44,016 bases of DNA from NCBI GenBank assembly GCA_015058045.1, contig SVDC01000031.1, forward strand, positions 1 through 44,016. Reading direction: 5' to 3'. Shown here in pieces: positions 41,521-44,016 of this stretch. A program made the translations under genes and the position numbers. The notes beneath the pieces were generated by a model. That model saw nothing but the letters and a program-made list of their open reading frames with translations. It did not search any database and was not told the DNA's origin. How positions within the stretch are numbered: the first letter of the stretch is position 1; every line of letters begins with the position of its first letter. Source of the DNA: Cellulosilyticum sp. Lineage in GTDB: Bacteria; Bacillota; Clostridia; Lachnospirales; Cellulosilyticaceae.

Positions 41521-43620
41521 ATGAAAGCATTTAAAGAAAAAGCAAAAGAATTGGTAGGCCAAATGGATTTATTAGAGAAAGCTTCGCAATTAAGATATGA
41601 TGCACCTGCTATTAAAAGATTAGGAATTCCAACATATAACTGGTGGAATGAATCTTTACATGGAGTAGCAAGAGCAGGGGTAGCAACTGTTTTCCCACAA
41701 GCTATTGGAATGGCAGCCATGTTTGATGAAGAAGCTATTAAAAAGGTAGCAGAAGTAACAGCGACTGAAGGTAGAGCAAAATATAATGCTTTTTATAAGA
41801 AGGGAGATAGAGATATTTATAAAGGGTTAACTTTTTGGGCACCTAATATTAATATCTTTAGAGATCCTCGTTGGGGAAGAGGACATGAAACCTATGGCGA
41901 AGATCCATACCTTACCTCTCGATTGGGTGTGTCTTTTATCAAGGCATTACAAGGAGATGAGAGCAACCCTTATTGGAAAGCAGCAGCTTGCGCAAAACAC
42001 TTTGCTGTGCACTCAGGGCCAGAAGAAGAAAGACACCATTTTGATGCTGTTGTTTCAAAAAAGGATTTATATGAAACCTACCTACCAGCTTTTGAAGTAG
42101 CAGTTAAAGAAGGAAAAGTAGCAGGTGTTATGGGAGCATATAATCGTGTAAATGGAGAACCTGCTTGTGGAAGTAAGACTTTACTAGTAGATATCCTGAA
42201 AAAAGAATGGGGATTTGATGGTTATATTGTATCTGACTGTTGGGCAATTCGTGATTTCCATACAGAACATATGGTAACAAGAACAGCAGCTGAGTCAGCA
42301 GCACTAGCCATTAATAATGGATGTGAACTAAACTGCGGAAATACCTATTTACATATGATGCAAGCTTATAATCAAGGTTTAGTTTCAGAAGAAACCATTA
42401 CAGAATCAGCAGAAAAATTAATGCAAATTAGAATGAAGCTTGGCCTATTTGATGAAAACTGTGAATACAATGAAATTCCATATGAAGTAAATGACTGCAA
42501 AGAGCATAATGATCTTGCATTAGAGGTTTCTAGAAAAAGTATGGTTATGTTAAAGAATAATGGTATATTGCCACTTAATCTAGAAAAGATTAAATCTATT
42601 GGTGTAATTGGGCCTACAGCCAATAATCGTACAGTATTAGAAGGGAATTATAATGGTACACCTTCAAGATATACAACACTAGTAGAAGGTATTCAAGACT
42701 ATGTAGGAGATAAGGCAAGGGTTTATTATTCAGAGGGGTGCCATCTATTTAAAAATGCTATGTCGAATTTATCTTGGGAAGATGATAGGCTAGCTGAAGC
42801 ACTTATTGTAGCAGAACAAAGTGATGTAGTCGTTTTATGTCTTGGATTAGATTCAACTATTGAAGGAGAACAAGGCGATACAGGAAATGCCTTTGCAGGT
42901 GGAGATAAAATCACTTTAAATCTCATTGGTAAACAACAACAGCTTTTAGAAAAAGTAGTAGCAGTAGGCAAACCAACCATTTTAGTATTAAGCACAGGTA
43001 GTGCGATGGCAATTAATTTTGCGGATGAACATTGTGATGGTATTATTCAAACTTGGTATCCAGGAGCACATGGTGGTAAAGCGTTAGCACAGCTTTTATT
43101 TGGAGAATATTCACCAAGTGGTAAGTTACCAGTTACATTTTATAAAACAACTGAAGAACTTCCTGATTTTGAAGATTATTCTATGAAGGGGCGTACTTAT
43201 CGTTATATGCAAACAGAAGCACTTTATCCATTTGGTTATGGACTTGGTTATGGTAAGGTATCTGTAGAGGATGTACGGGTTCAAATGGAAGGTGAAAATG
43301 CCAAAGTAGTAGCTACAGTAATGAATCAGTCAGATTGGGCAGTAGATGAAGTTGTTCAAGTTTATATTAAAGATATGGAATCTAAGTTTGCTGTACCAAA
43401 CTTTAGTCTTTGCGCTTTTAAAGCAGTTCATTTAGCAGCAAATGAAAAAGTAGAGGTTACATTAACAATTGAGGAAAAGGCATTTACTATTGTAGATGAA
43501 GATGGTAAGCGTTATAGAGATAGTAATTTCTTCAAAGTGTTTATAGGAACCAATGCACCAGATGCAAGAAGTGTAGCATTAACAGGATTGAAACCAATTG
43601 AAAAAGAAATCCATAGATAA
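41521..43620 (+). CDS. GH3 beta-xylosidase / beta-glucosidase
   Basis: Intracellular retaining glycosidase of 699 residues, no signal peptide. The (beta/alpha)8 domain (about 1-330) includes WWNESLHGVAR, FWAPNINIFRDPRWGRGHETYGED, AKHFAVHSGPE and the nucleophile D239 in YIVSDCWAI. The second alpha/beta domain (about 345-560) holds LCLGLDSTIEGEQGDT, and a fibronectin-III-like domain (about 595-690) closes the protein. WNE...ATVFPQAIGMAA is characteristic of the xylosidase-type branch of GH3. It would hydrolyse xylo- or cello-oligosaccharides made soluble by other enzymes. GGGAGGATT precedes the ATG. Follows GH67 by 110 bases without a terminator, so co-transcription is possible. Confidence 0.93.
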   Translation: MKAFKEKAKELVGQMDLLEKASQLRYDAPAIKRLGIPTYNWWNESLHGVARAGVATVFPQAIGMAAMFDEEAIKKVAEVTATEGRAKYNAFYKKGDRDIYKGLTFWAPNINIFRDPRWGRGHETYGEDPYLTSRLGVSFIKALQGDESNPYWKAAACAKHFAVHSGPEEERHHFDAVVSKKDLYETYLPAFEVAVKEGKVAGVMGAYNRVNGEPACGSKTLLVDILKKEWGFDGYIVSDCWAIRDFHTEHMVTRTAAESAALAINNGCELNCGNTYLHMMQAYNQGLVSEETITESAEKLMQIRMKLGLFDENCEYNEIPYEVNDCKEHNDLALEVSRKSMVMLKNNGILPLNLEKIKSIGVIGPTANNRTVLEGNYNGTPSRYTTLVEGIQDYVGDKARVYYSEGCHLFKNAMSNLSWEDDRLAEALIVAEQSDVVVLCLGLDSTIEGEQGDTGNAFAGGDKITLNLIGKQQQLLEKVVAVGKPTILVLSTGSAMAINFADEHCDGIIQTWYPGAHGGKALAQLLFGEYSPSGKLPVTFYKTTEELPDFEDYSMKGRTYRYMQTEALYPFGYGLGYGKVSVEDVRVQMEGENAKVVATVMNQSDWAVDEVVQVYIKDMESKFAVPNFSLCAFKAVHLAANEKVEVTLTIEEKAFTIVDEDGKRYRDSNFFKVFIGTNAPDARSVALTGLKPIEKEIHR

Positions 43621-43748
43621 GCAGAAGATAGGGGATAAGATTATATATAGAAGAGAAGCTAAAAACTATTCTATTATAAAATAGATAGGTTAATAGAGTC
43701 TATATAGATATCATTCTAGGATAAAGGATAGAATGGTTGATAGATAGT

Positions 43749-43802
43749 AAAAAGAGTGATTGAACAGTTAAGTTTTATATGAGTTCAATCACTCTTTTTA
43801 TA
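43749..43802 (+). terminator. Intrinsic terminator after the GH3 gene
   Basis: Perfect 17-bp stem (AAAAAGAGTGATTGAAC and complement) with a 17-base loop and terminal U-run. Within the 396-bp gene-free end of the window, the only other signals are the promoter and leader below. Confidence 0.92.
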
Positions 43803-43886
43803 ATAAGTAAATCTTCTAGCGAAATAGAGAAATTTAAAGCTTAAGGTACTACACTAAGGTATTTAATAAAAAAATAAATAAAAGGG

Positions 43887-43915
43887 TTGACTTAAGTAAA
43901 ACAATCATGTACTAT
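43887..43915 (+). promoter_or_regulatory. Candidate rRNA operon promoter
   Basis: TTGACT, 17-base spacer, TACTAT, just upstream of a leader resembling the pre-16S region of Firmicutes. Confidence 0.65.
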
Positions 43916-44016
43916 TATACGAGTCAGCAGCGAAAAGCACTGATAACAAATGAACTTTGAAAACAAAATAGTAACCATAAAACCAGTCGATTCATTAAGC
44001 TTCTTTTAAAGAAGCA
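43916..44016 (+). other. Probable pre-16S rRNA leader, running off the window
   Basis: The segment contains TGAACTTTGAAAACA (43951-43965), similar to the boxA-like TTCTTTGAAAACT sequence that precedes 16S rRNA genes in Bacillus and clostridia. There is no open reading frame. The last bases include CTTCTTTTAAAGAAG, a short hairpin compatible with processing stems. The 16S gene itself would begin beyond the window and is not seen. Confidence 0.6.

Noticed and set aside
1..44016. CRISPR array, tRNA genes or riboswitches
   Set aside because: No regularly spaced repeats, no cloverleaf-like or CCA-ending segment, and no riboswitch or T-box core recognised by eye in the intergenic spaces.

Overview
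The window is AT-rich DNA from a low-GC, anaerobic Firmicute, most probably a plant-fibre-degrading member of the Clostridia (Lachnospirales / Cellulosilyticum-like). This is inferred from codon use, strong AGGAGG-type ribosome binding sites, clostridial gene families (DUF134, Mrp, VanW, YtrA-type GntR) and an intracellular xylan-oligosaccharide gene set. No gene was matched to a database, so the taxon is an inference. About 33 genes are supported, on both strands. I see no insertion sequence, CRISPR array, tRNA or complete rRNA gene.

Layout. 1-2740: a polyferredoxin membrane protein (-) and a DEDDh exonuclease (+), diverging and bracketed by two nearly identical 61-bp hairpin repeats. 2.9-7.1 kb: a secreted 5'-nucleotidase-type phosphoesterase, a bacterial Staygreen homologue (-), a phage-type holin and a C39/papain-like cysteine-peptidase-like protein. 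7.3-11.9 kb: a MacAB-like tripartite ABC exporter (system A). 12.0-15.2 kb: a chemoreceptor (-), a methyltransferase and a YlxP/DUF503 protein. 15.3-18.8 kb: a YtrA-type GntR regulator, ABC ATPase, permease and lipoprotein operon with a visible promoter and operator. 18.9-21.3 kb: a minus-strand operon of a small membrane protein, a coiled-coil protein of unknown role and a VanW/G5 protein. 21.4-26.4 kb: SbcD-SbcC. 26.5-29.0 kb: an amidase, a DnaA-box cluster, VanZ and a membrane-anchored EIIA-like protein. 29.2-30.6 kb: DUF134 regulator and Mrp iron-sulfur carrier behind a promoter whose spacer is a perfect palindrome. 30.7-35.7 kb: a second tripartite ABC exporter with a TetR regulator (system B, -). 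35.8-36.6 kb: a NifX-type protein and an MIF-like tautomerase. 36.8-43.6 kb: GH43 xylosidase, AraC regulator, GH67 alpha-glucuronidase and GH3 xylosidase/glucosidase. 43.6-44.0 kb: a promoter and leader that look like the start of an rRNA operon continuing past the window.

How the genes fit together. The three glycosidases lack signal peptides and would finish digestion of imported glucurono-arabino-xylo-oligosaccharides in the cytoplasm, with the AraC protein as likely local regulator. Systems A and B are paralogous lipoprotein-adaptor exporters with different control. VanW, VanZ, amidase, holin and the GntR/TetR exporters make this an envelope- and stress-oriented neighbourhood. The most useful leads are the DUF134 operator, the TetR and GntR operators, the DnaA-box cluster, the EIIA-like protein lacking one active-site histidine, the Staygreen homologue in a non-photosynthetic anaerobe, and the paired 61-bp repeats. 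No single locus here is clearly a wholly new multi-gene system.
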